Source of the DNA: Parvularcula oceani
GTDB taxonomy: Bacteria; Pseudomonadota; Alphaproteobacteria; Caulobacterales; Parvularculaceae
Length of the DNA stretch: 64,000 nt
Direction: 5' to 3'
NCBI RefSeq assembly: GCF_000733125.1
Contig: NZ_JPHU01000004.1
Location: forward strand, 62,001 to 126,000
The stretch's first letter is position 1. The number at the start of each line of letters is the position of its first letter. A program made the position numbers and the translations under genes. This document shows, piece after piece, positions 1 to 10,738 of this stretch. Under the pieces are notes generated by a model that saw only the letters and a program-made list of their open reading frames with translations, ran no database searches and was not told where the DNA came from.

Positions 1-1031
1 GCCTTTATACCGGCGGCGCTTTCCTCCTCTTCGCGCTCAGGGGCGACCGGTTGCGTCCGACGGGCGTTTTCGCGCCGTTGAGCCGGGAGGGCGCCCTCGT
101 CCTCAACAACGTTCTGCTTTCCGTTCTCCTCTTCACGGTTCTCCTCGGCACGTTCTGGCCAACGGTCGTAGAGGTTGCGACCGGCGAGCGGATCTCGGTC
201 GGGCCGCCCTATTTCAACGCTGTTTCGCTGCCCCTCCTCGCCCTCCTGGTCCTCGCAATGGCGGCCGGGACCTTCCTGCCGTGGAAGCGGGGCCGCGGCG
301 GCGACCTGTTGCGCCGCCTGCGCCTGCCGGCGCTCGCGACAGTGCTCGCCGCCGCGATCTGGTTCATGCTTCAGGGGGGCAGCCCCATCGCGCTCGCAGG
401 CCTTCTCATCGGGCTTTGGGTGATCAGCTTCTCGCTCTTCGACATCGCGCGCCGCGTGCGGCTGCGCGAAGTGCCGCTGGCGCAGTCATGGCGGCGCCTT
501 GGCGGCCTGCCGCGCGGCTATTGGGGCGGCACGCTGGCGCATCTCGGCCTCGGCATCGCCGTGCTCGGCATGGTCGGCACCTCGCTCTGGGTCTCCGAGG
601 AACAGGCCGTGCTCGCCCCGGGCGAAAGCCTCGAAGTGGCGGGCTACACGCTGACCCTTGAGAGGATCTACGAGGCTCGCGGCCCCAACTATCTGTCCGA
701 AGTCAGCGCCTTCACCCTGTCGCGCGACGGAAAGGAGCTGGCCGAGCTTTATCCTGAGCGCCGCTGGTATCTCGCCGCCGAGCAGCTCACGACGGAGGTC
801 GACGTGCTGCCGCGCTGGGCCTCGGACATCTATGTCGCGGTCGGGGAAGGACGCGGCGAACAGCGCGAGGCGCGGGTCGTCAGGGCCTATCACCACCCGC
901 TTGTCTATTATCTGTGGGGCGGCGCGATCCTGATGACCTTTGGCGGGATCCTGTCCCTGTCCGACCCCCGCTACCGCGCGCAGCGGGTGACGAAGCGCCG
1001 GATGGCGCATGCCGCGACAGCGCCGGCATGA
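1..1031 (+). CDS. ccmF: Cytochrome c-type biogenesis heme lyase CcmF, C-terminal part (5' end outside window)
   Basis: CcmF is an integral membrane protein that, with CcmH, attaches heme to apocytochrome c in the periplasm (System I). The open frame enters at base 3 without a start codon, so the gene is cut by the window edge; about 342 residues remain. Visible are the conserved stretch around LYTGGAFLLFA and SREGALVLNN, several hydrophobic segments, a periplasmic domain, and a last membrane span near YYLWGGAILMTFGGILSLSD. The stop overlaps the ccmH start as ATGA, so the two are translationally coupled. CcmG/DsbE, which often sits between ccmF and ccmH, is absent here. Family assignment is firm from the motifs and the neighbour. 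Confidence 0.93.
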   Translation, partial: LYTGGAFLLFALRGDRLRPTGVFAPLSREGALVLNNVLLSVLLFTVLLGTFWPTVVEVATGERISVGPPYFNAVSLPLLALLVLAMAAGTFLPWKRGRGGDLLRRLRLPALATVLAAAIWFMLQGGSPIALAGLLIGLWVISFSLFDIARRVRLREVPLAQSWRRLGGLPRGYWGGTLAHLGLGIAVLGMVGTSLWVSEEQAVLAPGESLEVAGYTLTLERIYEARGPNYLSEVSAFTLSRDGKELAELYPERRWYLAAEQLTTEVDVLPRWASDIYVAVGEGRGEQREARVVRAYHHPLVYYLWGGAILMTFGGILSLSDPRYRAQRVTKRRMAHAATAPA

Positions 1032-1405
1032 CCTTGTCAGCACTCCTCCTGGCGGCCGCGGTGACGCTGACGCCGGTCGAAGCCGCACGGGCGGATGCGC
1101 TGTCGGACAGCCTGCGCTGCGTCGTCTGCCAGAACCAGTCGATCGCCGATTCCGATGCGGCGCTCGCCGATGACATGAGGGAGCTGGTCCGCCAGCGCGT
1201 CGCCGCCGGCGACAGCGACGAGGAGGTCAGAGCCTATATCGTCCAGCGCTACGGGGAATATGTCCTGCTGCGCCCAAGGGCGAATGCGCGGAATCTGCCG
1301 CTATGGGCGGGTCCCGGCCTCGCGCTCCTGATCGGCGCGATCGTCATGTATCTCTTCGCCCGCAAGGCGAAGGACGTGCCCTTCGAAGACGAAGAGGACG
1401 CCTGA
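1028..1405 (+). CDS. ccmH: Cytochrome c maturation protein CcmH/CycL (short form)
   Basis: This thiol-disulfide protein reduces or holds the CXXCH heme site of apocytochrome c for CcmF. The 125-residue product has a hydrophobic N-terminus (signal or anchor), the diagnostic LRCVVCQNQS motif with redox cysteines C31 and C34, a helical domain with the RAYIVQRYGEYVLLRP signature, and one C-terminal membrane span followed by a charged tail. It is the short one-domain form without a TPR (CcmI) extension. The start was chosen because ATG overlaps the ccmF stop by four bases; a longer in-frame extension would run inside ccmF and encodes nothing family-like. Confidence 0.93.
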   Translation: MTLSALLLAAAVTLTPVEAARADALSDSLRCVVCQNQSIADSDAALADDMRELVRQRVAAGDSDEEVRAYIVQRYGEYVLLRPRANARNLPLWAGPGLALLIGAIVMYLFARKAKDVPFEDEEDA

Positions 1406-1426
1406 GGCGCCCTCTCCCTTCATCGT

Positions 1427-1684
1427 TCAGGTGCGGCCGCGTCCGCGGATCATCCTGACGATCCAGATCAGCAGGCAGGCGCCGATCACGCCGACGATCA
1501 GGAAATAGAGCCAGCCGCTGCCGCCGATACCCACGGCGGTCAGAATGGCGCTGGCGATCAGGGCCCCGACGATCCCGAGAATGATGTTCATCAGGATGCC
1601 CATGTCGGACTTCATGATCTGTTCCGCGATCCACCCCGCAATGCCGCCGACGATGATGGCGATGAGCCAGTTCACACCGAGCAT
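1427..1684 (-). CDS. GlsB/YeaQ/YmgE-family small stress membrane protein
   Basis: The product is an 85-residue, very hydrophobic protein of the transglycosylase-associated (GlsB/YeaQ/YmgE) family. These are short three-span inner-membrane proteins, often stress induced, of unknown biochemical role. Three glycine-rich segments are visible (IIVGGIAGWIAEQIM, ILGIVGALIASAILTAVG, LYFLIVGVIGACLLIWIVRMI). The start at 1684 is preceded by a strong AGGAGG seven bases upstream; an in-frame ATG 57 bases further out has none and would add an uncharacteristic arginine-rich leader. The gene sits alone between convergent ccmH and cckA. Confidence 0.85.
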   Translation of the reverse strand: MLGVNWLIAIIVGGIAGWIAEQIMKSDMGILMNIILGIVGALIASAILTAVGIGGSGWLYFLIVGVIGACLLIWIVRMIRGRGRT

Positions 1685-1817
1685 AATTTCCCTCCTCAAG
1701 AGTCGCGCGGCGGAATGCCGCGTCAGTGTATGAAGAAACACACCGATCGCGAGCGAGTTCGCTTCGCCGCTGACTCTTCCTTACCGCTGTGTCACTTCGG
1801 GACAAGCGGCTCGCGCA

Positions 1818-4499
1818 TCAGCCGCCGAGCGCTTCCTTCACCGTCGCCGCGACGCGCTTGAGCGTGAAGGGCTTCTGCAGATAGCCCGCCCCTTCGATCT
1901 CGCTGAGCTTGTCCCGCATCGCCGCCTCGGCATAGCCGGACATGAAGATCACCTTCGCGCCCTTGAGCTTGTCGCCCGCCTGCGTGATCAGCGTCGGGCC
2001 GTCCATTTCCGGCATCATGATGTCGGTCAGGACGAGGTCGAAGGGCTTGGGATCGTCCTCGATCATCTCGAGCGCCTCGTCGCCGTCCTCGGCCTCGACG
2101 ATCTCGTAGCCGCACATGCCGAGCGCGCGCACGACGATGTTCCGCACGCCGTCCTCGTCCTCGACGATAAGGATGCGGCCCTTGCCCGTCAGGTCGGCAT
2201 TCTCCGCGACCGCTCCTTGCGGCTTCTCGGAGGAGCGCTCCTGCGCCTCCTCGGCGGTGAGCGCGGGCAGGAAGATGCGGAAGGTCGCGCCCTCCCCCGG
2301 CCGGTTATGCAAGAAGATGCGCCCGCCCATCTGGCCGATGATGCCGTGGACGGTGGACAGGCCGAGGCCCGTTCCCTTGCCCTCGCCCTTGGTGGTGAAG
2401 AAGGGCTCGAAGATCTTTTCGGCGATATCCGGCGGCACGCCTTCGCCATTGTCGGCGACCTCGATCAGCACGTGGTCGACCTGGGACAGGAGCGCGTAGC
2501 CATAGCTCTCGACCCTGTCGGCGGGCACGAGCTGCGTCGAGATGGTCAGGCGCCCGCCCTTGGGCATGGCGTCGCGGGCATTCACCGCGAGGTTCATGAT
2601 CGCGAGTTCGAGCTGCCCCTTGTCCGCCTTGACCGGCGGCAGGCCGCGGCCATGCTCGACATCGACCTTGACGCGCTCGGTGACGTAGCGGTCGAGGAAG
2701 GGCGAGAATTCCGACAGCATCTCGGTGATCGAGAGAACTTCCTGCTGAAGGGTCTGCTTGCGCGAGAAGGCGAGCAGGTTCTGCGTCAGGTTCCGCGCCC
2801 GCTGCGCGTTCTCGCGGATGAGGACGAGGTCGGGATAGCTCGGATCGCCCGCCTGATGGCGTCGCATGAGGAGCTCGGTCGATCCCATCACCACCAGGAG
2901 CAGGTTGTTGAAGTCATGCGCGATGGAGCCTGCCAAGTGGCCGACCTGCTTGAGCTTCTGGTCCTGCGCATGGTCCTCCTCCATGCGCCGCTGATAGGTG
3001 ATGTCGACCGCGTAGAGGACGATCTGGCGCGGGCCATAGGCGCCGCGGCGGCGGCGGATCGGCCGCGCGAACAGGCGGATAATGCGCGCCTGCGCGCCCT
3101 CGCCGAGCGTCACGTCGATGGGCCGGGTCAGGGGCTCGTTCTGCGGCCGGGCCCTGAGCGCGGCGACGAGATCCTTGAGCGCCGCCTGCGGCAGCACGCT
3201 CGACAGGGTCGCGCCCCGCTCGACGCCGATCGTGTCCGCCATGAGGGCATTCGCATAGGTCACCTGCGCGTCCGCGCCCGGATCGCCCTCGAGCACGGCG
3301 ACCCCGAAAGGCGCCTCGCTGACGTCGGAGGACAGGTCCTGCGTGCCCGCCTCGCGGGTCAGGCCGCCCTTGGGCACCATTTCGACGCAGACGAAGCCTT
3401 CACCGACACCGCCGCGGGCGAAGCCGGTCAGGACGACGCTGAGATAGCCGCTGGCGGCGCTGCGGTCGCGGATGCGGGCCTCGACCTCCTCGTCTTCCTC
3501 CCACAAGGCGCCGACGAGATCGCTCGTCTCGCCGAGGACGAAATCGGACAGCGCCACGGTGGCGCCCTGGCGCGTCCCGATGGCCTCGGCCGCCGCGGCG
3601 TTCATCCAGGCGAGATTGCCCGACCGCTCCAGCGCGAAGACGGCGCGCGGATAGGTGACGAAGGCGGCGCGCAGGCTGTCCTTCGCGCTCTCGATCGGCA
3701 CTTCGCGCAGCCGCCATGCGACGTGCTCGAGCCCCGCGCGGCTGCGCATCGGGCGGACGGCCACCTCGAAGCGGCGGCGCGGAACGGCGGCGCTGCCGGC
3801 GCTGACGCCGCCCATGGCCTGGGTGATGATCTCATCGCCCTCGGCGCCCGAGCGGGCCGCGCGGGCGAGCCGGAACATCTTGGAGCTCTCGCTGCCGGCC
3901 TGGCCGAAGAGCCGGTCGATCCGCGGCGGCAGGCCGGTCGCCCCGATCACGCCCGCCTCTTCGGCGATGCGCATATAGGCTTCGTTGGCATAGACCACGA
4001 CGCCGTCGCGCGTCGTGACCAGCCGCGCTTCGGGATCGGCCGACAGGATGTCCTCGGCGAGCCCGAGGGCCGAGAGGATGTCGCTTCCCGCAAGAACCGC
4101 CGGCCGCTGCGCGCCGGCCGGACGGCGGAAGAGGATGCCGGTCAGGAGGAGCGGCGAGAAGGCGCGCGTGGCCGAGGCGGCCAGCAGGAGCGTTCCGAAC
4201 AGGAGGAGGCCCGCCCCGAAGGTCGCGGCCACCAGGACGTCGACGCCGCCGGTCCAGGCGGCGAAGATCAGGCTCGCCACGATCAGCGCGAGGCAGGTCC
4301 AAAGAAGGATCGGGGTGATGGCCTCGAAGATGCGATCGGCGCTGCTCCTGCGTCGGCGGCGGCGCGGCGCGGCGGGCGCGACCGGCTGCGCGGTGGCCTG
4401 TTCGGCCTCGTCGCCGTCGGCGGATGCAGGCGCGGTATCGTTCGCCGGAGCGATCGGTTCGGCGGCGAGTGCGGGTTCGGTCTCGGGCTGCGCGGCCAT
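1818..4499 (-). CDS. cckA: Cell-cycle hybrid histidine kinase CckA
   Basis: CckA is the bifunctional membrane kinase/phosphatase at the top of the CtrA phosphorelay (through ChpT). The 893-residue protein shows an Ala/Pro/Glu-rich N-terminus, an Arg-rich stop at 46-51, two membrane spans (about 60-82 and 90-110), PAS-like regions (about 140-300 and 390-500), a HisKA domain with phosphoacceptor H528 in SIAHDFNNLL, an ATPase domain (N box near 636-645, G boxes near 683 and 707-714), and a receiver with phosphoacceptor D826 in LTDIMMPEMDG. The SIAHDFNNLL box and this domain order are typical of CckA. It is longer than the Caulobacter protein (about 690 residues) because of extra PAS-like sequence. 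It is transcribed alone, divergently from the patatin gene. Confidence 0.93.
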   Translation of the reverse strand: MAAQPETEPALAAEPIAPANDTAPASADGDEAEQATAQPVAPAAPRRRRRRSSADRIFEAITPILLWTCLALIVASLIFAAWTGGVDVLVAATFGAGLLLFGTLLLAASATRAFSPLLLTGILFRRPAGAQRPAVLAGSDILSALGLAEDILSADPEARLVTTRDGVVVYANEAYMRIAEEAGVIGATGLPPRIDRLFGQAGSESSKMFRLARAARSGAEGDEIITQAMGGVSAGSAAVPRRRFEVAVRPMRSRAGLEHVAWRLREVPIESAKDSLRAAFVTYPRAVFALERSGNLAWMNAAAAEAIGTRQGATVALSDFVLGETSDLVGALWEEDEEVEARIRDRSAASGYLSVVLTGFARGGVGEGFVCVEMVPKGGLTREAGTQDLSSDVSEAPFGVAVLEGDPGADAQVTYANALMADTIGVERGATLSSVLPQAALKDLVAALRARPQNEPLTRPIDVTLGEGAQARIIRLFARPIRRRRGAYGPRQIVLYAVDITYQRRMEEDHAQDQKLKQVGHLAGSIAHDFNNLLLVVMGSTELLMRRHQAGDPSYPDLVLIRENAQRARNLTQNLLAFSRKQTLQQEVLSITEMLSEFSPFLDRYVTERVKVDVEHGRGLPPVKADKGQLELAIMNLAVNARDAMPKGGRLTISTQLVPADRVESYGYALLSQVDHVLIEVADNGEGVPPDIAEKIFEPFFTTKGEGKGTGLGLSTVHGIIGQMGGRIFLHNRPGEGATFRIFLPALTAEEAQERSSEKPQGAVAENADLTGKGRILIVEDEDGVRNIVVRALGMCGYEIVEAEDGDEALEMIEDDPKPFDLVLTDIMMPEMDGPTLITQAGDKLKGAKVIFMSGYAEAAMRDKLSEIEGAGYLQKPFTLKRVAATVKEALGG

Positions 4500-4582
4500 G
4501 GATCCCCTCTGACTTGCGGGCGGCGCGGCTGCGGCGGCCTGGCTCTTGAACCGTACCCCTGGCCCGTCTGTTGTAGAACGGT

Positions 4583-4608
4583 GTTAACGGCACCGGCCTG
4601 CCGTTAAC
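4583..4608. promoter_or_regulatory. Perfect 9-bp inverted repeat in the cckA/patatin divergent intergenic region
   Basis: GTTAACGGC (4583-4591) and GCCGTTAAC (4600-4608) are exact inverse copies separated by eight bases. The pair lies 84-109 bases upstream of the cckA start and 42-67 bases upstream of the patatin start. A dimeric regulator or supercoiling-sensitive cruciform is possible; the arms contain TTAA, as CtrA half-sites do, but at the wrong spacing. The repeat is read directly; its function is inference. Confidence 0.5.
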
Positions 4609-4619
4609 AGATCGCAAGC

Positions 4620-4639
4620 GAGTCTTACCCAAAGGTTAA
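4620..4639 (+). promoter_or_regulatory. Candidate CcrM methylation site next to a CtrA-like box
   Basis: GAGTC at 4620-4624 is a GANTC site, the target of the cell-cycle methyltransferase CcrM. It directly abuts TTAC-N7-TTAA at 4625-4639, one mismatch from the CtrA consensus TTAA-N7-TTAA. The box ends 10 bases before the patatin start, so bound CtrA would overlap the initiation region and more likely repress than activate. Pattern match only; GANTC sites occur often by chance. Confidence 0.35.
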
Positions 4640-4649
4640 ATGCCACGAC

Positions 4650-5738
4650 ATGCGCTCGACCCAGCCTGCATCTTCCCCGCTGCCCGTGCATCCCGTCGTC
4701 GCGGCGCGCCGGGAGGCCGGCCTGCCCGTCATCGGGGTCGCTTACGGCTCGGGCGCGGCTCGCGGCTGGGCCCATGTGGGGGTGATGGACGCCCTGGCCG
4801 AACTCGGCGTCGAGGTGCATGTGCAGGCGGGCTGCTCGGTCGGGGCGCTGGTCCCGGCGGCCCGCGCGCTCGGCATCTGGGACGAGTTCCTGTCCTGGGC
4901 GAAGACGATCGGCGGCTTCCACTCGCTGAGCAGCTTCGCGCTCGGCCTCGGCTCGGGCGGCCTCGTCAATCCAGACGCGGCCTTCGAGGCCTTCCGCGGG
5001 AGCGACCGCAATATCGAGGATCTGCCCGCGCCCTTCGGGGCCGTCGCGACCGATCTCGCCACCGGCCAGGAAGTGTGGCTGACGCGCGGTTCGGTGCTGG
5101 ACGCCTGCCGCGCCTCCTCGGCGATCCCGATGCTGCTTCATGCCGCCTGCCACAAGGTCGGCGATCAGGAGCGGTGGCTGATCGACGGGGCGGCGTCGAA
5201 CCCGGTCCCGGTCAGCCTGGCCCGGGCGCTGGGCGCGGACCGCGTCATCGCGGTGGACCTCAACTCGGTCTCGCGCACGCTCGCTCGGTTCGACCGTCCC
5301 AAGACGCGGGCCGTCGTCCCGGTTGAGCGGCGAAGCGTGCCCGGAGAAGGCATGATGCCCGGCGCCGTCGCGAATTTCCTGCGCGACACCCGGGACGTCA
5401 TCGACCGGGAGATCGCGATGGCGCGGGCGAAATCGGATGCGAAGCCGCATTTCTTCGAAACGGTCATCGCGACTCTCGACATCGTCCAGACACAGCTTTC
5501 CAAGGCGCGCGCGCAGGTCGACCTCGCGGAGCTGCGCCTGGCACCCGACATGCATGACGCCTCGCCGACCGCCTTCGACCGCTTCGATGACTATCGGCAG
5601 ATCGGCTACGACGTCGCGATGGCGAAGAAGGAAGAGATCCTGGCGCTGGCCTCGCCGCACCCGCTGGCCGAGGACCTCGAACCGGTGCATCCGGGCCGGG
5701 AACGGACGGGCGGAGGCCCGAGGAAGGATAGCGTATGA
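4650..5738 (+). CDS. Patatin-like phospholipase (RssA-type)
   Basis: This is a patatin-fold serine acyl hydrolase with a Ser-Asp dyad, expected to cleave phospholipids or other acyl esters. The 362-residue protein has the glycine-rich oxyanion loop GSGAARG (33-39), the nucleophile elbow GCSVG (61-65, S63) and the DGA motif with D179. The elbow has Cys at the second position, acceptable in GXSXG. The C-terminal 150 residues are Ala/Arg/Glu-rich without a recognised domain. No signal peptide is visible, so a cytoplasmic or membrane-peripheral location is likely. The stop overlaps the next gene's ATG by four bases. No clear ribosome-binding site precedes the start, so a later start is possible. 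Confidence 0.85.
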   Translation: MRSTQPASSPLPVHPVVAARREAGLPVIGVAYGSGAARGWAHVGVMDALAELGVEVHVQAGCSVGALVPAARALGIWDEFLSWAKTIGGFHSLSSFALGLGSGGLVNPDAAFEAFRGSDRNIEDLPAPFGAVATDLATGQEVWLTRGSVLDACRASSAIPMLLHAACHKVGDQERWLIDGAASNPVPVSLARALGADRVIAVDLNSVSRTLARFDRPKTRAVVPVERRSVPGEGMMPGAVANFLRDTRDVIDREIAMARAKSDAKPHFFETVIATLDIVQTQLSKARAQVDLAELRLAPDMHDASPTAFDRFDDYRQIGYDVAMAKKEEILALASPHPLAEDLEPVHPGRERTGGGPRKDSV

Positions 5739-6271
5739 TGACGGCATCCCCGATCAGGACCGCTGCGACCGCTCTGGCCTGCGCCGCGCTTCCGCTCGGC
5801 GTCCTTTCCGCCTGCGGCGACCCCGCTCCGGCGGACGGCTACGAGGAGGACGTCGCGGCGGAGGCAGAGCCGGTCATCGTTCAGGACCGCTTTCTCGTCA
5901 CCCGCAGCGCCTATGGCTTCGAGACGACCCTGCGGCGGCTGCTCGAGGCGCTCGACCGGCGGGAGCTGACCGTGTTCGCCGTCATCGACCATGCAGCTGC
6001 CGCCGAGCAGGCCGGCGCGGCCTTGCCCGGCTCGACGCTCGTGATCTTCGGCAATCCCGAAACAGGCAGCGCGCTGATGGCCGAGGTTCCGCTTCTGGGG
6101 GCCGAACTGCCGCTCCGCGCCCTCGTCTTCGAGCGGGGCGGGAACACCTATCTCGCCGTGAGCGGTGTCGCCAACCTCATGCGGAGCTATCCCTTGGACG
6201 ACCAGGACGCGCTTCTCGACCGGATGGAGAGGCTGCTGAGCGCCGTGACCGACGAGGTGACCGGAAGCTGA
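5735..6271 (+). CDS. DUF302-domain lipoprotein
   Basis: The 178-residue product carries a signal peptide ending in the lipobox LSAC (C27), so it should be a lipoprotein. From about residue 54 it matches DUF302: YGFETTLRRLLEAL, then an FAVIDHAAAAEQAG segment, LVIFGNPETGSALM and a final hydrophobic strand. DUF302 proteins are small periplasmic or cytoplasmic alpha/beta proteins of unknown function, often near redox or metal genes. The ATG overlaps the patatin stop, indicating co-translation and perhaps a shared envelope role. No catalytic residues can be assigned. Confidence 0.82.
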   Translation: MMTASPIRTAATALACAALPLGVLSACGDPAPADGYEEDVAAEAEPVIVQDRFLVTRSAYGFETTLRRLLEALDRRELTVFAVIDHAAAAEQAGAALPGSTLVIFGNPETGSALMAEVPLLGAELPLRALVFERGGNTYLAVSGVANLMRSYPLDDQDALLDRMERLLSAVTDEVTGS

Positions 6272-6346
6272 ACCCCGCAGAGGCCGGTTCTCCGGATGCG
6301 AAAGCGTGTATAGCCTGCACACGTGCAGCAGAGAAAAACCGGATCC

Positions 6347-8179
6347 ATGAGACATTTGATCGCCGGCCTTGCGCTTTCCACTTCGGCTCTCGCCCTTGCT
6401 GGCTGCGTCGACGCCCGCTCCGCGCAGGAGGCGGCGCAGGCCGAACCCACGGCTGCGGACGCGGCCGCCTTCCTCGACCGCGTCGAGACGACCTATTCGG
6501 AGGTCGGCGAAGAGGCGGCGCGGATTTCCTGGGTCAAGGCGACCAATATCACCTATGACACGAACTGGCTCGAAGCCCGCATGGCGGCCGAGCTGACCGA
6601 GATGGCGGTCGAGTTCGCCAATGAGGCCGCCCGCTTCGACGGTCTCGACCTGCCCGAGGACCAGAAGCGCAAGCTCGCCCTCCTCAAGCAGGGCATCACC
6701 CTGCCCGCGCCGACGACGGCGGGCGCCGCAGAGGAGCTGGCGCAGATCACGACGCGGCTCGACAGCACCTATTCGACCGGCACGATCGATTTCCGCGGCG
6801 ACACCGTTCCGCAGAACCGGACCGAGGTGCTGATGCGCGAGCTGCGCGATCCCGCGGCGCTCGAGACGGTCTGGACCGAGTGGCGCAAGGTCTCCAAGCC
6901 CATGAAGGACGATTACGTCCGCATGGTCGAGATCGCCAATGCCGGCGCGGAGGAGCTGGGCTATGACGATCTCGGCCAGATGTGGCGCTCGGGCTACGAC
7001 ATGGATCCCGACGAGTTCGCCGATGAGGTCGACCGCCTCTGGGGCCAGGTCAAGCCGCTCTACGAGCAGCTGCACTGCACGGTCCGCTCTTCGCTGAACG
7101 AGGCCTATGGCGACGAGATCGCGCCGCTCGACCAGCCGATCCGGGCCGACATCCTCGGCAATATGTGGGCGCAGAGCTGGGCGGCGCTTTACGGCGACAT
7201 CGTCCGGCCCGCCAATCCGGACGCCGCGCCGGTCGATATCCAGGCCCTGCTCGAGCGGGCGGAGGCAACGCCGCTCGACATGGTGCGGACGGCGGAGGGC
7301 TTCTTCACCTCGCTCGGCTTCGAGCCCCTGCCCGAGACCTTCTACGAGCGCAGCCAGATCACCAAGCCCGAAGGCCGCGAGGTCGTCTGCCACGCCTCGG
7401 CCTGGAACCTTGATTCCAAGGACGATGTGCGCATCAAGATGTGCACCGAGGTGAATGCCGACGACTTCGTCACCGTGCATCACGAGCTCGGCCACAATTT
7501 CTATCAGCGCGCCTACAACATTCAGCCAACCCTGTTCCAGTCGGGCGCCAATGACGGCTTCCACGAGGCGATCGGCGACATGATCGCGCTGTCGATCACG
7601 CCGGAATACCTCGTGCAGATCGGCCTTCTGGAACAGGACGAGGTTCCCGCCGCAGAAGGCGATATCGACCTCCTGATGCAGCAGGCCCTGTCCAAGGTCG
7701 CCTTCCTGCCCTTCGGCCTCCTGGTCGACAAATGGCGCTGGGAGGTCTTTTCCGGCGAGCTGAGCCCCGAAGAGTACAATTCGGGCTGGTGGGACCTGCG
7801 CGAGGAATATCAGGGCATCCGCCCGCCGGCCGAGCGCCCGGCGGACGCCTTCGATCCGGGCGCGAAATATCACGTGCCGGGCAATACGCCCTATATGCGC
7901 TACTTCCTCGCGCACATCCTCCAGTTCCAGTTCTACAAGGCCGCCTGCGACCAGATCGGCTGGGAGGGCCCGCTGCATCGCTGCTCCTTCTACAATTCGA
8001 AGGAGGTCGGCGAGCGCCTCGACGCCATGCTCGAGGCGGGGCAGTCACAGCCCTGGCCGGACACGCTGGAGCTCTTCACCGGAAGCCGCGAGCTCGATGC
8101 TTCGGCCGTTCTCGACTATTTCGAGCCGCTGATGCGCCATCTCGAAGACGAGAACGAAGGCCGCTCCTGCGGCTGGTAG
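6347..8179 (+). CDS. M2-family zinc metallopeptidase (ACE-like peptidyl-dipeptidase), lipoprotein
   Basis: The product resembles angiotensin-converting enzyme (family M2), which removes dipeptides from peptide C-termini. The 610-residue protein starts with a signal peptide and lipobox LAGC (C20), so it is probably membrane-anchored and extracytoplasmic. The zinc site HELGH is at 379-383 with third ligand E407 in EAIGD, and the rest follows the single-domain bacterial M2 layout. I chose ATG at 6347 because it begins the signal peptide directly; a GTG at 6323 would add eight polar residues. It follows the DUF302 gene by 75 bases and may share its transcript. Confidence 0.9.
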   Translation: MRHLIAGLALSTSALALAGCVDARSAQEAAQAEPTAADAAAFLDRVETTYSEVGEEAARISWVKATNITYDTNWLEARMAAELTEMAVEFANEAARFDGLDLPEDQKRKLALLKQGITLPAPTTAGAAEELAQITTRLDSTYSTGTIDFRGDTVPQNRTEVLMRELRDPAALETVWTEWRKVSKPMKDDYVRMVEIANAGAEELGYDDLGQMWRSGYDMDPDEFADEVDRLWGQVKPLYEQLHCTVRSSLNEAYGDEIAPLDQPIRADILGNMWAQSWAALYGDIVRPANPDAAPVDIQALLERAEATPLDMVRTAEGFFTSLGFEPLPETFYERSQITKPEGREVVCHASAWNLDSKDDVRIKMCTEVNADDFVTVHHELGHNFYQRAYNIQPTLFQSGANDGFHEAIGDMIALSITPEYLVQIGLLEQDEVPAAEGDIDLLMQQALSKVAFLPFGLLVDKWRWEVFSGELSPEEYNSGWWDLREEYQGIRPPAERPADAFDPGAKYHVPGNTPYMRYFLAHILQFQFYKAACDQIGWEGPLHRCSFYNSKEVGERLDAMLEAGQSQPWPDTLELFTGSRELDASAVLDYFEPLMRHLEDENEGRSCGW

Positions 8180-8194
8180 GCATCCCTTCCCATA

Positions 8195-8226
8195 GCCGAA
8201 TGCAGTTCGAGAAAACTGCATTCGGC
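8195..8226. terminator. 13-bp perfect stem-loop after the M2 peptidase gene
   Basis: GCCGAATGCAGTT (8195-8207) is repeated exactly inverted at 8214-8226 around a six-base loop, 16 bases after the peptidase stop. No T-run follows on either strand, so it is a weak candidate intrinsic terminator, or an mRNA 3'-end stabiliser separating the peptidase from the downstream kinase. Confidence 0.5.
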
Positions 8227-8283
8227 GGTTAACGCCGCTTTCAGTTCCCGTGCGCTATCGCGTCGCGGGACTGGAGGGGGCCC

Positions 8284-10638
<2,355 letters not shown>

Positions 10639-10738
10639 GCATGTCTTTGCCCTGCTGAGATAAGCATTCGGGGGTAAAGAAGAATCAAGGCGCGCCCGCG
10701 TTTCCGGCGGAGGCGCCTTCCCCTATGGTGCGCCCGTC

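Noticed and set aside
1750-1770. GAGCGAGTTCGCTTC-like palindrome between the GlsB-family gene and cckA
   Set aside because: Imperfect (several mismatched arm positions), single copy, and not like the REP element at 35.3 kb.
2217-4607. 796-codon plus-strand open frame opposite cckA
   Set aside because: It is the antisense shadow of cckA in high-GC DNA: Arg/Ala/Gly-rich with no domain, no ribosome-binding site, while the minus strand encodes a complete kinase.
5606-7978. 790-codon minus-strand open frame
   Set aside because: Antisense to the patatin, DUF302 and M2 peptidase genes, which have clear motifs; composition is typical of GC-rich shadow frames.
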